DNA of 64,000 bases from Hyphomicrobiales bacterium (GTDB lineage Bacteria; Pseudomonadota; Alphaproteobacteria; Rhizobiales; HXMU1428-3): the NCBI GenBank assembly GCA_021775425.1, contig JAJFHX010000022.1, positions 62,001-126,000 of the forward strand, read 5' to 3'. A program made the translations under genes and the position numbers. A model generated the notes under the pieces. That model was not told the DNA's origin. It was given only the letters and a program-made list of their open reading frames with translations, and searched no databases. Positions 8,899 to 17,213 of the stretch are shown piece by piece (position 1 is the first letter of the stretch; every line of letters starts with the position of its first letter).

Positions 8899-9477
8899 TT
8901 GAGCGCAGGCAAAACGAGAAACGAAATCATCAAAGCTGCAGATCAGCTGATCTACCTCAATGGCTATGAACATACATCATTCGCTACCATTGCAAATGTC
9001 GTCAAAATCTCCCGGGGCAACTTTTATTACCATTTCAAAACCAAAGACCAGATATTGAACGCTGTCATAGAGCAACGCAAAACTAACACCAGGTCCATGA
9101 TCAGGCAGTGGGAGCAGCAGCACACAAAACCGGCTGAGCGGATAAAATGTTATATAAAAATCATCCTGCAGAACTGGCCAAAGATAAAACAACACGGCTG
9201 CCCGGTTGGTACTCTATGCAATGAAATGACAAAGCTCAGCCACCCATCTCAAAAACAGGCAAGAGGGATTTTCACAATATTCCGCAAATGGTTGCGTGAT
9301 CAGTTTCGTTTGCTTGGTCATGAAGAACAGGCCGATCAACTGGCCATGCATGTTCTTTCATGGAGCCAAGGCGTTGCAACCATGGCCAGCACATTCAAAG
9401 CTCAGCAATTTGCCGAAAACGAAGTCGATCAAATGTGCCGCTGGCTGGATGAATTAACTACAGGAAAAAGCATTTAA
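8899..9477 (+). CDS. TetR/AcrR-family transcriptional repressor
   Basis: About 192 residues, the normal TetR size. The N-terminal HTH (about 5-50) is clear: NEIIKAADQLIYLNGYEHTS, then IANVVKISRGNFYYHFKTKD. The C-terminal ligand domain contains GCPVGTLCNEM, like the TetR_C branch found with small redox or detoxification genes. TTG at 8899 is preferred because GGAGA lies 5 bases before it; the in-frame TTG at 8887 overlaps that site. It forms an operon with the YciI-like gene 16 bases downstream, and probably represses both through the palindrome at 8821-8856. Confidence 0.92.
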   Translation: MSAGKTRNEIIKAADQLIYLNGYEHTSFATIANVVKISRGNFYYHFKTKDQILNAVIEQRKTNTRSMIRQWEQQHTKPAERIKCYIKIILQNWPKIKQHGCPVGTLCNEMTKLSHPSQKQARGIFTIFRKWLRDQFRLLGHEEQADQLAMHVLSWSQGVATMASTFKAQQFAENEVDQMCRWLDELTTGKSI

Positions 9478-9493
9478 ACCGAGGAAGAAGTAT

Positions 9494-9790
9494 ATGTTCG
9501 TAATTTTCTTGAAATTCTCTGAAAACAAAACCCGGGCGAGCGATTACATGCAGGCCCATAAAGACTGGATCAAAGCTGGTTTTGATGCGGGTGTGTTTCT
9601 GCTGGTAGGTAATTTGCAACCCGCGAAAGGTGGCGCAATCCTCGCGCATAACTCATCTCTTGCTGAAATCGAAAACCGCGTGAACGAAGATCCCTTCGTA
9701 AAAGAAAATATCGTCACAGCAGAAATATCAGAAATCACACCCTCAAAAACGGATAGCCGTATTGAGTTTCTGACACAATCTCATTCATGA
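9494..9790 (+). CDS. YciI-like (YCII domain) small protein
   Basis: A 98-residue protein covering one ferredoxin-like YCII domain. AHKDWIKAGFDAGVFLLVGNLQP and the NEDPFVKENI motif near residues 63-74 are typical; the DPF segment is the most conserved part. YciI-like proteins are small dimeric enzymes or ligand-binding proteins, some acting as dehalogenase-like hydrolases. GAGGAAG precedes the ATG, and the gene is co-transcribed with tetR, so it is probably induced by the TetR ligand. Chemistry unknown. Confidence 0.88.
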   Translation: MFVIFLKFSENKTRASDYMQAHKDWIKAGFDAGVFLLVGNLQPAKGGAILAHNSSLAEIENRVNEDPFVKENIVTAEISEITPSKTDSRIEFLTQSHS

Positions 9791-9800
9791 AAATAAAAAT

Positions 9801-9846
9801 CTCTATTCTTCAGCCAGCAGTTCATTAAACTGGCTAAAGAATAGAG
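9801..9846 (-). terminator. Terminator of the phosphonate transport operon
   Basis: A long stem: CTCTATTCTT (9801-9810) with AAGAATAGAG (9837-9846), and AGCCAG (9812-9817) with CTGGCT (9830-9835), one mispair between. Read on the minus strand it is followed by a T-rich run (ATTTTTATTTT), so it suits the operon ending at 9949. It may also act on yciI from the other side. Confidence 0.8.
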
Positions 9847-9894
9847 TGTCGGGAGTTTGGCAGAGAAACTCAGTTTTGTTATTTTGTCACTATG

Positions 9895-9958
9895 ACTTCA
9901 CTTATGTTACTTCGCTTATGTTATTTCACTAATGTTACGACGCTTATGCTATTTCGCC
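9895..9958. repeat. 14-bp tandem repeat at the 3' end of phnE
   Basis: Four consecutive 14-base units with the form AYTTCRCTTATGTT begin at 9895, 9909, 9923 and 9937, with a partial fifth unit from 9951. Units 1 and 2 differ by one base; units 3 and 4 are more diverged. The array runs into the stop codon of the last permease gene (9949-9951), so it is almost all outside the coding sequence. Confidence 0.85.
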
Positions 9959-10809
9959 TTGGAAACATAATTGCGTGCCCAGGCTGAAATAAATTCTGAA
10001 ATGATAACCAGTATCAGAATGGAGAGTAGAATGGCAGCAGTGCGGTGCGTTTCAATTTGCATAACATTGCGTTTCAGATACCAGCCCATACCGCCAGCAC
10101 CAACAAAGCCAACCACAGTCGCCGCCCTGAAAGCAACATCCCAAGTGTAAATAGCTATCCCGGTGAGGGCCACACGAACCTGAGGCACAACACCATAAAC
10201 AAACACCTGCAAATGGTTGCCGCCCATCGCCCTGATGGCTTCAACTTCACCCATGTGAATGGCTTCAATTTCTTCGGCAAATAACTTACCAGCAAACCCG
10301 ACAGAAAACATCGTCAGTGCCAGTACACCCGGCAACATCCCAAACCCTAAAATGGTGACAAATAATATCGCCCAGATCATTTCATGAACGGATCTGAATA
10401 ACATCGTCACCACACGGGCAACAGGGTAAAGATATCTGCGTGATGGGCTGACATTATAAGCCGCAAACCATCCGAGAAAAATAGAGATTAAAATCCCGAA
10501 CAGCGCACCAAGATAGGCCATTTGAATGGTTTCAATAATCGAGCCGATATAATCAGCATCTTTGATATATTCAATATCAGGCGGGTAATATCTGTTCGCA
10601 AGCAAATCACCCAGCCGGCCAAAAATACCAAACAGTCGAGATAAATCCACATTCAGATAATGAAGTGAGTAGATAATAAACAGAACAACACCGAGTGTTA
10701 TTCCATATTTATATAAGCTTTGTGGATATTTAAACCGGCTCCATTCACGTTTCGTGGCATCACTTTTACCAGACATTTGATGCAATTGAGACATACTAAG
10801 TTCCTTCAT
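9949..10809 (-). CDS. phnE: Phosphonate ABC transporter permease (second PhnE)
   Basis: A 286-residue inner-membrane protein with about six hydrophobic segments. The EAIRAMGGNHLQVFVYGVVPQV stretch (about 190-215) contains the EAA loop that contacts PhnC. PhnE family features include RSVHEMIWAILFV and GFVGAGGMGWYL. The start ATG overlaps the stop of the upstream permease by one base (TAATG), so translation is coupled. It is the last gene of the alcohol dehydrogenase-phnDCEE operon; a second ATG at residue 6 is possible. Confidence 0.93.
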   Translation of the reverse strand: MKELSMSQLHQMSGKSDATKREWSRFKYPQSLYKYGITLGVVLFIIYSLHYLNVDLSRLFGIFGRLGDLLANRYYPPDIEYIKDADYIGSIIETIQMAYLGALFGILISIFLGWFAAYNVSPSRRYLYPVARVVTMLFRSVHEMIWAILFVTILGFGMLPGVLALTMFSVGFAGKLFAEEIEAIHMGEVEAIRAMGGNHLQVFVYGVVPQVRVALTGIAIYTWDVAFRAATVVGFVGAGGMGWYLKRNVMQIETHRTAAILLSILILVIISEFISAWARNYVSKAK

Positions 10810-11642
10810 TATATCAATGCCTTCCGTGAATAGTGAGAGGTGATTTCACCAACCAGAACCAAGCAGAAAATCGCCAGGATAACTGTCGTCACACCAGGGT
10901 AGTTAAAGGTGTGCATCTGCCTGAAAAACACCAGACCAAGTCCGCCAGCGCCAACAAGGCCAAGCACAGCAGATCTTCTGATATTGATTTCCCATTCAAA
11001 AATAACGATGCCCAATATCACTGGCATAACCTGAGGCAAGATTGCATAAAGCATCACTTGAAAATTGTTACCACCCATCGCCCGGATAGCCTCAACAGGC
11101 TTCCTGTCAATATTTTCGACCGCTTCAGCAGACATTTTTGCAATAAACCCAAGTGAGCGCGCGGCAATCGCCAAAATGCCGGCAAACGCCCCAAGCCCGA
11201 CAGCAGAAACAAAAATCAGCGCCCAGACAATTTCATGAATAGAGCGGCTGAGTGTCATCGCAATCCGCGCCAATGGGTAGGTAACAGGTTTAAAAGGTGT
11301 CACATTCAGTGCTCCAAACCAGATAGCCGGAATGCAGATCACAAGGCCGAGCAAAGTTCCGATACAGGCGATCATAAAAGTTTCAATGGTCGGGCCAAGC
11401 AGATCGGGGATAAGGCCAAAATCAATGCCGATAAATTGAGAAACGGATTTTAAAATTTCAGAAAAAGTACCAATACGCTCCCAGTCAGTGTCGTCGATGA
11501 TCGTCGCTTTAATGCTCCAGCCAATTAAAACCAGCGCCAGAATATAAAAAGCAAGATGCCAGCGGTGTTTGCGGGTTCTGTTACGAACAATATCCTCAAG
11601 CTTTAAGGGGGCTGCTTTGCTATCAATTGCCTCAACAGTCAT
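10809..11642 (-). CDS. phnE: Phosphonate ABC transporter permease (first PhnE)
   Basis: A 277-residue permease with about six membrane segments and the EAA loop EAIRAMGGNNFQVMLYAILP. It resembles its neighbour downstream (RSIHEIVWALIFV against RSVHEMIWAILFV; GLVGAGGLG against GFVGAGGMG), so the pair arose by duplication and probably forms the heterodimeric channel. The ATG at 11642 shares one base with the phnC stop (TGATG); an in-frame TTG at 11645 also exists. It moves phosphonate delivered by PhnD across the inner membrane. Confidence 0.93.
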   Translation of the reverse strand: MTVEAIDSKAAPLKLEDIVRNRTRKHRWHLAFYILALVLIGWSIKATIIDDTDWERIGTFSEILKSVSQFIGIDFGLIPDLLGPTIETFMIACIGTLLGLVICIPAIWFGALNVTPFKPVTYPLARIAMTLSRSIHEIVWALIFVSAVGLGAFAGILAIAARSLGFIAKMSAEAVENIDRKPVEAIRAMGGNNFQVMLYAILPQVMPVILGIVIFEWEINIRRSAVLGLVGAGGLGLVFFRQMHTFNYPGVTTVILAIFCLVLVGEITSHYSRKALI

Positions 11643-12394
11643 CAAAGCACCTCCATTGAGTAAATCTCTTCAAGGTTGGCCTGAGCAAGAGTTTCAGTTG
11701 GTCCGTCAAACATTTTATAGCCATCCTGCAAACCAATAATCTTATTGCAGGTTTCTTTCGCTAGCTGCACATCATGAATATTACAGAGCACCGGAACTTT
11801 AAGCTCGGTTGCAATATCTTTAATAAGCTCCATAACTTCTCTCGAAATTTTCGGGTCCAGCGCTGATGTTGGCTCGTCAAGCAGCAGTAATGTTGGCTCC
11901 TGCATCAGCGCGCGAGCAATGCCAACACGTTGCCGTTGCCCGCCAGAAAGTTCATCGGCCCGTTTGTCAACATGGTCCTGCAACCCAACGCGCTCCAGCA
12001 GCATCAGAGCATTCTGAATATCTTTATCGCTGAAAATACGCAGCACACTCCTTAGTGTGCCGACATAACCAAGCCGCCCGGAAAGCACATTATCCATCAC
12101 TGACATCCGATTGATCAGATTAAATTCCTGAAAAATCATGCCGATATGACGGCGCAGGTGCCGCAGTTCTTTGTTGTTTAATTTTAAGACATCAACACCG
12201 TTTAGTTTTATGGAGCCGGAAGAAGGTTCAAGCAAACGGTTGATGCAACGAATGAGTGTCGACTTACCAGCGCCACTCGGGCCGATGATGGCAAAGAAAT
12301 CATCATTCTCAACTTCAAAGCTGATGCCTTTTAAAATTTCAGGACCGGAAGAGCTATAGCTTGCTTTAAGGTCACGTACTTCAAGAATTGCCAT
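11642..12394 (-). CDS. phnC: Phosphonate ABC transporter ATP-binding protein
   Basis: A 250-residue ABC ATPase. Walker A is GPSGAGKST (about 38-46), the Q-loop is in GMIFQEFNLINRMSVMDNVL, the signature is LSGGQRQRVGIARAL and Walker B is LLLLDEPTSALD. The spacing and FQEFNLI...NVLSGRLGY are typical of PhnC. It lies between phnD and the two phnE genes, and its stop overlaps the next start. A hairpin sits between phnD and this gene. Confidence 0.95.
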   Translation of the reverse strand: MAILEVRDLKASYSSSGPEILKGISFEVENDDFFAIIGPSGAGKSTLIRCINRLLEPSSGSIKLNGVDVLKLNNKELRHLRRHIGMIFQEFNLINRMSVMDNVLSGRLGYVGTLRSVLRIFSDKDIQNALMLLERVGLQDHVDKRADELSGGQRQRVGIARALMQEPTLLLLDEPTSALDPKISREVMELIKDIATELKVPVLCNIHDVQLAKETCNKIIGLQDGYKMFDGPTETLAQANLEEIYSMEVL

Positions 12395-12458
12395 TTAAGT
12401 ATCCTCAGAAATTACAGGTAAAACTGGATTGAGTGCAAAACTCAGATCAGATATTTGG

Positions 12459-12489
12459 TTGCATGCAGGCATAATCAGCCTGCATGCAA
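12459..12489 (-). promoter_or_regulatory. Intercistronic hairpin between phnD and phnC
   Basis: A perfect 12-base stem, TTGCATGCAGGC (12459-12470) with GCCTGCATGCAA (12478-12489), and a 7-base loop. It follows the phnD stop and has no T run on the minus strand, so it is more likely an mRNA-stabilising or attenuating element than a full terminator. It would raise phnD message over phnCEE. Confidence 0.75.
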
Positions 12490-12508
12490 AATGGGGAGGA
12501 TAAGATCG

Positions 12509-13459
12509 CTATTTTTTCTTACGTGCGTCTTTTGCTTTTTTGAGGTCACGAATGACATCATAGTCAGCTGAAGTCATGGCAACAAATCTGTTAGACTTCA
12601 CATTAGCAAGAAATCCCTTGGCAGTTGGATCTTTATCCAGACCAAGAAATGTTTCCCTGACCTTCGCCTTGATGTCATCACATAATGGTTGACGATAGAC
12701 AAAAGGGTCTTGTGGAATGGCAGGTGATGACCAGATCACGTTAAAATCTTCCATTTTAACATCACCCTTTGCAACAACATTGTCAAATCTGTGCGAAGCC
12801 ACAAATGCCACATCAACTTTGCCCTGATGGACAGCAACAGTTGAAAGTTCATGAGAGCCTGTGTAAACGGATTTTTTGAAATATTTATCAAAATCCATAC
12901 CTATAACTTTCGCGAACACAACCCTTGGCACCAGATTGCCTGATGTGCTGCCCGGGTCAGTCAGGCCAACAATTTTGCCTTTAATGTCCTTAATTTCTTT
13001 AAAGCCGGAACCTTTCTTGGAAATCAAAACCCCTTTATATCCTGGGCCTTCTTCCTGCAGGTGTCCGGGTTTTTTTGCGTATGTGGCAAACACTTCAATG
13101 TTCTTGTCTTTACTATTGGCAATCACATATGAGTACGGCCCAAGAACCGCAACATCAACAAATTTGGAAAGCATCCCTTCCACAACAGAAGCATAAGAAG
13201 TCGGCATGAAAAATTCTATTTTTTTGCCCGTCAGTTTCGCCATTCTGTCAGTAATGGGTTTATAAAGCTGTAACTCCGCAACGCTTTCTTCAGTTGGAAT
13301 AATGGCAAAGGTCAGGCTGTCGGGGTTCTCGCATTTTCCAGCAGCCATAGCATTTGTTGAAGTGATCAGGCCCAGCCCCATTGTTAAGGCAACGCCCAGG
13401 CTAAGTTTCGACAGCTTGGCCGAAAACAGGTTTCTAATTCCGTTTTGTAGTTTCTTCAT
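12509..13459 (-). CDS. phnD: Phosphonate ABC transporter substrate-binding protein
   Basis: A 316-residue periplasmic protein with a signal peptide (about 1-40, long and basic n-region, ...STNAMAAGKC). Family features include LTFAIIPTEES, FMPTSYASVVEGM, VDVAVLGPYSYV and LTDPGSTSGNLVPR, the last forming part of the phosphonate-binding loop. The ATG at 13459 has GGAAGGAG at 7 bases; the in-frame TTG further out overlaps that site. It is placed directly behind the alcohol dehydrogenase gene. The ligand could be 2-hydroxyethylphosphonate, 2-aminoethylphosphonate or phosphonoacetate; the sequence does not decide. Confidence 0.94.
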   Translation of the reverse strand: MKKLQNGIRNLFSAKLSKLSLGVALTMGLGLITSTNAMAAGKCENPDSLTFAIIPTEESVAELQLYKPITDRMAKLTGKKIEFFMPTSYASVVEGMLSKFVDVAVLGPYSYVIANSKDKNIEVFATYAKKPGHLQEEGPGYKGVLISKKGSGFKEIKDIKGKIVGLTDPGSTSGNLVPRVVFAKVIGMDFDKYFKKSVYTGSHELSTVAVHQGKVDVAFVASHRFDNVVAKGDVKMEDFNVIWSSPAIPQDPFVYRQPLCDDIKAKVRETFLGLDKDPTAKGFLANVKSNRFVAMTSADYDVIRDLKKAKDARKKK

Positions 13460-13530
13460 AAAGTAACTCCTTCCCAAAAGTATCTACTAATATTGAACCA
13501 CTTCTTGCGTTGGTTTTTAAAATTGATTGT

Positions 13531-14697
13531 TTAAATTGTTAAAGTCTCCAGAACGCGTTTTTGCGAACCGATAAAATTCTTCCCCCTTTCACCGGCGAGT
13601 GCAGAGGTCAATAACTCAGTCCACTCTTCCTGTTGCACACCATAATTTGCCGCCCTGGTTGAAACCCCAAGGTCATTCAGAAACTGATCAAGCTTGCGCG
13701 AGCCAGCGCCAAGGTCGTCACCAAAAATGCGTTTTAGATTCTTATCGCAGGTCTCATTTTCACCAATTACACTGGCCATGATCATGGGCAGACTGAACGA
13801 ACAGGCCAGCCCATGAACCACATTATATTTCAGGGTGATCGGGTAAGAGACAGAATGCGCCAGCGCCGTCTTGGTATTTGAAAAAGCAAGGCCGGCAAAA
13901 AGGCTTGCCATAGCAACGCGTGTTCTAAGCTCAATATTTTTTAAGTCATTCACGAGTAATGGCAGATTAGCCATCATTTCAGTCGCAGCAAAAACAGCAT
14001 GATTAGCAGAAACCGCATTGCCATTATGGTTCCAGATGCTTTCCAGAGAATGGGAGAGCGCATCAAGCGCCGTTGTTATTGTCAGGTCTTTCGGCAGGCC
14101 GATGGTCAGCTCAGGGTCAATCACAGCATGTTCAGGGTATAAACAGGGCCGTGCAAGTGAATATTTTTTCTGTGATTGCACATCCCATACGGTCGCCCAG
14201 TGTGTAACTTCACTGCCGGTTCCAGCAGTCGTCGGCACCGCAATAATCGGATAGTTCGCCAGTTGGTCTTCATCCTGTCCGGTTTCCAGATAATGCTGAA
14301 CCGCACCAAAACCATTTTTAGAAGAAGCAAGAACCTTGGCTGTGTCAATAACCGAGCCACCTCCTAATGCCACGATCACTGTGTCTTCAGTCGCTAGGTT
14401 AGAAAAAGTTTCGGCTGATTTTCTTAAAGGTACAAAATCCGGGTTAGGTGAGACGTCATTGATAATCGATTGCGGGGCACCTGCTATATCAACCAACTGA
14501 GCCGTTAGCTGGTCAAAATAGGGCTCGTTATATGTCACAAGACAATAAGGACGATCACCAATAATTTCGGGCAGAGTGCAAATTGATCCGTTGCCGAATT
14601 TTATTTTAACCGGATTATCAAATTTCCACACGAAAAGTCTCCCAGGTCTGAAATCCGGAAATCTGCTCCCGTATAACAGGGGAACTTCCCAGAACAT
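13531..14697 (-). CDS. Iron-containing alcohol dehydrogenase of the phosphonate locus
   Basis: A 388-residue group III alcohol dehydrogenase. The nucleotide motif GGGSVIDTAK (112-121) and PTTAGTGSEVT (155-165) are clear, and the metal ligands fall at Asp212, His216 (LDALSHSLES), His281 and His295 (YNVVHG). Family members PhpC/DhpG reduce phosphonoacetaldehyde to 2-hydroxyethylphosphonate in biosynthesis. Here it is the first gene of an uptake operon and faces PhnY/PhnA, so the reverse oxidation is the likely role. The first 22 residues precede the usual N-terminus, and a later start such as GTG at codon 23 is possible. The specific substrate is inferred. Confidence 0.9.
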   Translation of the reverse strand: MFWEVPLLYGSRFPDFRPGRLFVWKFDNPVKIKFGNGSICTLPEIIGDRPYCLVTYNEPYFDQLTAQLVDIAGAPQSIINDVSPNPDFVPLRKSAETFSNLATEDTVIVALGGGSVIDTAKVLASSKNGFGAVQHYLETGQDEDQLANYPIIAVPTTAGTGSEVTHWATVWDVQSQKKYSLARPCLYPEHAVIDPELTIGLPKDLTITTALDALSHSLESIWNHNGNAVSANHAVFAATEMMANLPLLVNDLKNIELRTRVAMASLFAGLAFSNTKTALAHSVSYPITLKYNVVHGLACSFSLPMIMASVIGENETCDKNLKRIFGDDLGAGSRKLDQFLNDLGVSTRAANYGVQQEEWTELLTSALAGERGKNFIGSQKRVLETLTI

Positions 14698-14776
14698 TTG
14701 TTGATTGACTAACAGTACTCACACCGCTTACCATCTGACAAATGCATAAAAAGAATGGTTTCTATTGGTTAAATAA

Positions 14777-15658
14777 ATGATTTATTCACATCTAAGATCT
14801 TTCCACGCCGTCGCATCAAAAGGCGGCTTCACCGCTGCAGCCAATGCAATCAACGTTGGTCAACCAACAATCTCCACCCAGATCAAGGCACTCGAAGATA
14901 CCTATGGCGTCAACTTGTTTCACCGTCAGGGCCGCGTTGTACAACTGACAGATTGTGGTGAAGCGCTGTTTAAAATCAGCCAGAGAATATTCAGCCTTGA
15001 AGACGAGGCCAAAGAACTGTTGAGCAGTTACAATGGTTTATTGGCGGGTAATCTAAAGCTCGGTGCGGTCGGGCCATATCATGCAACACCAATGCTGGCA
15101 CGGTTCCACAAGCTCTACCCGCAAATAAAACTCTCCGTGAATATGGGGAACTCAATGAAGATGGTTGAGCGTGTTCTTGATTATACGGTTGATGTCGCAG
15201 TGCTGGCCCATGTGGCGGAAAACCCGATGATTTATGCAGTCCCTTTCAGCCGCCACCCTGTGGCCGTTTTTGTCAGCAAAGCCCACCCTTTCGCAAAACG
15301 AAAAAAGATAAAAATTAAAGAACTTGAGGGAGAAAAATTTATCCTCAGGGAAAAAGGGTCCACCACCAGACTTGCTTTTGAAAGCGCCCTTGAAGAAAAA
15401 GCAGTGACGATAGACCCCGTGCTTGAAATGGGTAGCCGTGAAGCCGTGTGGTCGGCAGTTGAACAGGGCTTGGGTATGAGCTTTGTGTCTGACATTGAAT
15501 TTTCACCACACCCCAATCTGCAACTGATCGAAATTACGGATGCCGAAATTTTTACCACAGCCCATGTGGCCTGCCTCTATGAGCGCCGAGAAGCAAAAAT
15601 CATCAAAACATTTTTCGAAATTGCCGAAACCATCAAGCAGGAAAATAACAAAGCTTAA
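14777..15658 (+). CDS. LysR-family regulator of the phosphonate locus
   Basis: A 293-residue LysR protein. The HTH occupies about residues 3-62 (LRSFHAVASKGGFTAAANAI, QPTISTQIKALE). The effector domain follows (about 88-290). It is divergent from the alcohol dehydrogenase-phnDCEE operon (79 bases between starts) and upstream of phnA-phnY, the normal place for an activator of both units. LysR regulators are commonly linked to PhnA/PhnY genes. The inducer, probably a phosphonate intermediate, is inferred. Confidence 0.92.
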   Translation: MIYSHLRSFHAVASKGGFTAAANAINVGQPTISTQIKALEDTYGVNLFHRQGRVVQLTDCGEALFKISQRIFSLEDEAKELLSSYNGLLAGNLKLGAVGPYHATPMLARFHKLYPQIKLSVNMGNSMKMVERVLDYTVDVAVLAHVAENPMIYAVPFSRHPVAVFVSKAHPFAKRKKIKIKELEGEKFILREKGSTTRLAFESALEEKAVTIDPVLEMGSREAVWSAVEQGLGMSFVSDIEFSPHPNLQLIEITDAEIFTTAHVACLYERREAKIIKTFFEIAETIKQENNKA

Positions 15659-15918
15659 TGACGTCACCCTGAAAAATAAGACCCCATGGTTCGCGGCAAA
15701 CATTTCCATTCATTTCATCAATAAAAACGATACAATATATGAATTTGATCAATATTTGTATTTGCCTGAGGATAGCGCCAAAGAGTTATGCCCTCTTAAT
15801 AATGGCGAGGGGATCGCTCAAAATCAAAAAAACCGCAGCGCCACAGGCAATGAATTGCGATATGTCATCAAGCGGTTTTGTCACTGCGCCTCTATGTTGA
15901 CTATTCAAAGGAACAAAA

Positions 15919-17163
15919 ATGACAAGCCTCACCAATGTGAATGTGAATGATCGAATTTATCCAACTCCGAAAACAGCAGCAATTGCCATTTGTCTTGATG
16001 GCTGCGAGCCGGCCTATCTGGATGAAGCAATCGCGTCCGGTTTAATGCCTAATCTGGAGCGCATAAGAAAAACAGGAACCGTGGCATTTGCTCAAAGCGT
16101 CATTCCCTCTTTCACAAATCCGAATAACCTGTCTATAGCAACAGGCCGCCCACCTGCGGTGCATGGAATTTGCGGCAATTATCTGTTCGACCCCGAAACA
16201 GGTGAGGAGGTCATGATGAATGATGTCCGCTTTTTAAGAGCGCCAACTATTTTTAGTAAATTCCATGAATCAGGGGCGAAAGTGGCTGTTGTGACAGCAA
16301 AAGACAAACTGCGCGCTCTACTTGGTGCCGGGCTGACATTTGATGACGAAAGAGCGATCTGCTTCTCGGCTGAACGCTCAGATATTACCACAAAAGCTGA
16401 ACACGGTATTGACAATGCAAGTCAATGGCTTGGTATGGAAGTGCCGGAAGTTTATTCCGCTGAATTATCAGAATTCGTCTTTGCCGCCGGCGTGAAACTG
16501 TTAAAAGAATGGCAGCCAGATGTGATGTATCTGACAACAACAGATTACGTCCAGCATAAATACGCGCCGGGCGTTAAAGAGGCCAACGATTTCTACGAAA
16601 TGTTTGACGTATATCTCGGCCAGCTGGATGAACTGGGAGCAGCCATCGTCATCACAGGTGACCATGGCATGAAACCAAAGCACCATGCAGATGGCTCACC
16701 AAACGTGATTTATATTCAGGATACTCTCGATAGTTGGCTCGGCGAAGCCGCCGCAAGAGTGATCCTTCCGATCACAGACCCATATGTAGTTCACCATGGT
16801 GCGCTGGGTTCATTCGCAACCGTATATTTGCCAAATGATGCTGATAGAGCTGACATCATCACCCGCCTGAAACAAATCGACGGCATAGAAGTTGTATTGG
16901 GCCGGGAAGAGGCATGTGAAAAGTTTGGCCTGCCAGCTGATCGCATTGGCGATGTCGTCCTGACATCAGGTGAAAATGTAACCATCGGCACATCAGAACA
17001 CCGTCACGACCTGAAAGCATTAAACGAACCTTTAAGATCCCATGGCGGTCTTCATGAGCAAACGGTACCCTTCATCATCAATCGCCAGCTAAATATTGAA
17101 AGCGCAAATGAGCTACGTAATTTTGATGCTTTCTATTATGCAACGAAAGCAGCGGCACTTTAA
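15919..17163 (+). CDS. phnA: Phosphonoacetate hydrolase
   Basis: A 414-residue member of the alkaline phosphatase superfamily. Metal ligand Asp27 lies in ICLDGCEPAYL; Thr66 in SFTNPNNLS is at the nucleophile position known for PhnA; later metal residues lie in TTDYVQHKYAP and TGDHGMKPKHH, and HGGLHEQTVPF near the end. The enzyme splits phosphonoacetate into acetate and phosphate with two zinc ions. The alternative family (nucleotide pyrophosphatase/phosphodiesterase) is less likely given the phnY neighbour 50 bases downstream. AAAGGAAC precedes the ATG. Confidence 0.93.
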   Translation: MTSLTNVNVNDRIYPTPKTAAIAICLDGCEPAYLDEAIASGLMPNLERIRKTGTVAFAQSVIPSFTNPNNLSIATGRPPAVHGICGNYLFDPETGEEVMMNDVRFLRAPTIFSKFHESGAKVAVVTAKDKLRALLGAGLTFDDERAICFSAERSDITTKAEHGIDNASQWLGMEVPEVYSAELSEFVFAAGVKLLKEWQPDVMYLTTTDYVQHKYAPGVKEANDFYEMFDVYLGQLDELGAAIVITGDHGMKPKHHADGSPNVIYIQDTLDSWLGEAAARVILPITDPYVVHHGALGSFATVYLPNDADRADIITRLKQIDGIEVVLGREEACEKFGLPADRIGDVVLTSGENVTIGTSEHRHDLKALNEPLRSHGGLHEQTVPFIINRQLNIESANELRNFDAFYYATKAAAL

Positions 17164-17213
17164 GTGAACGGCAAACAGATAAAGAACGCAGATAAAAAAC
17201 ACAGGTAAAAACA

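Noticed and set aside
9895-9958. CRISPR array
   Set aside because: The 14-base units are directly adjacent with no spacers.
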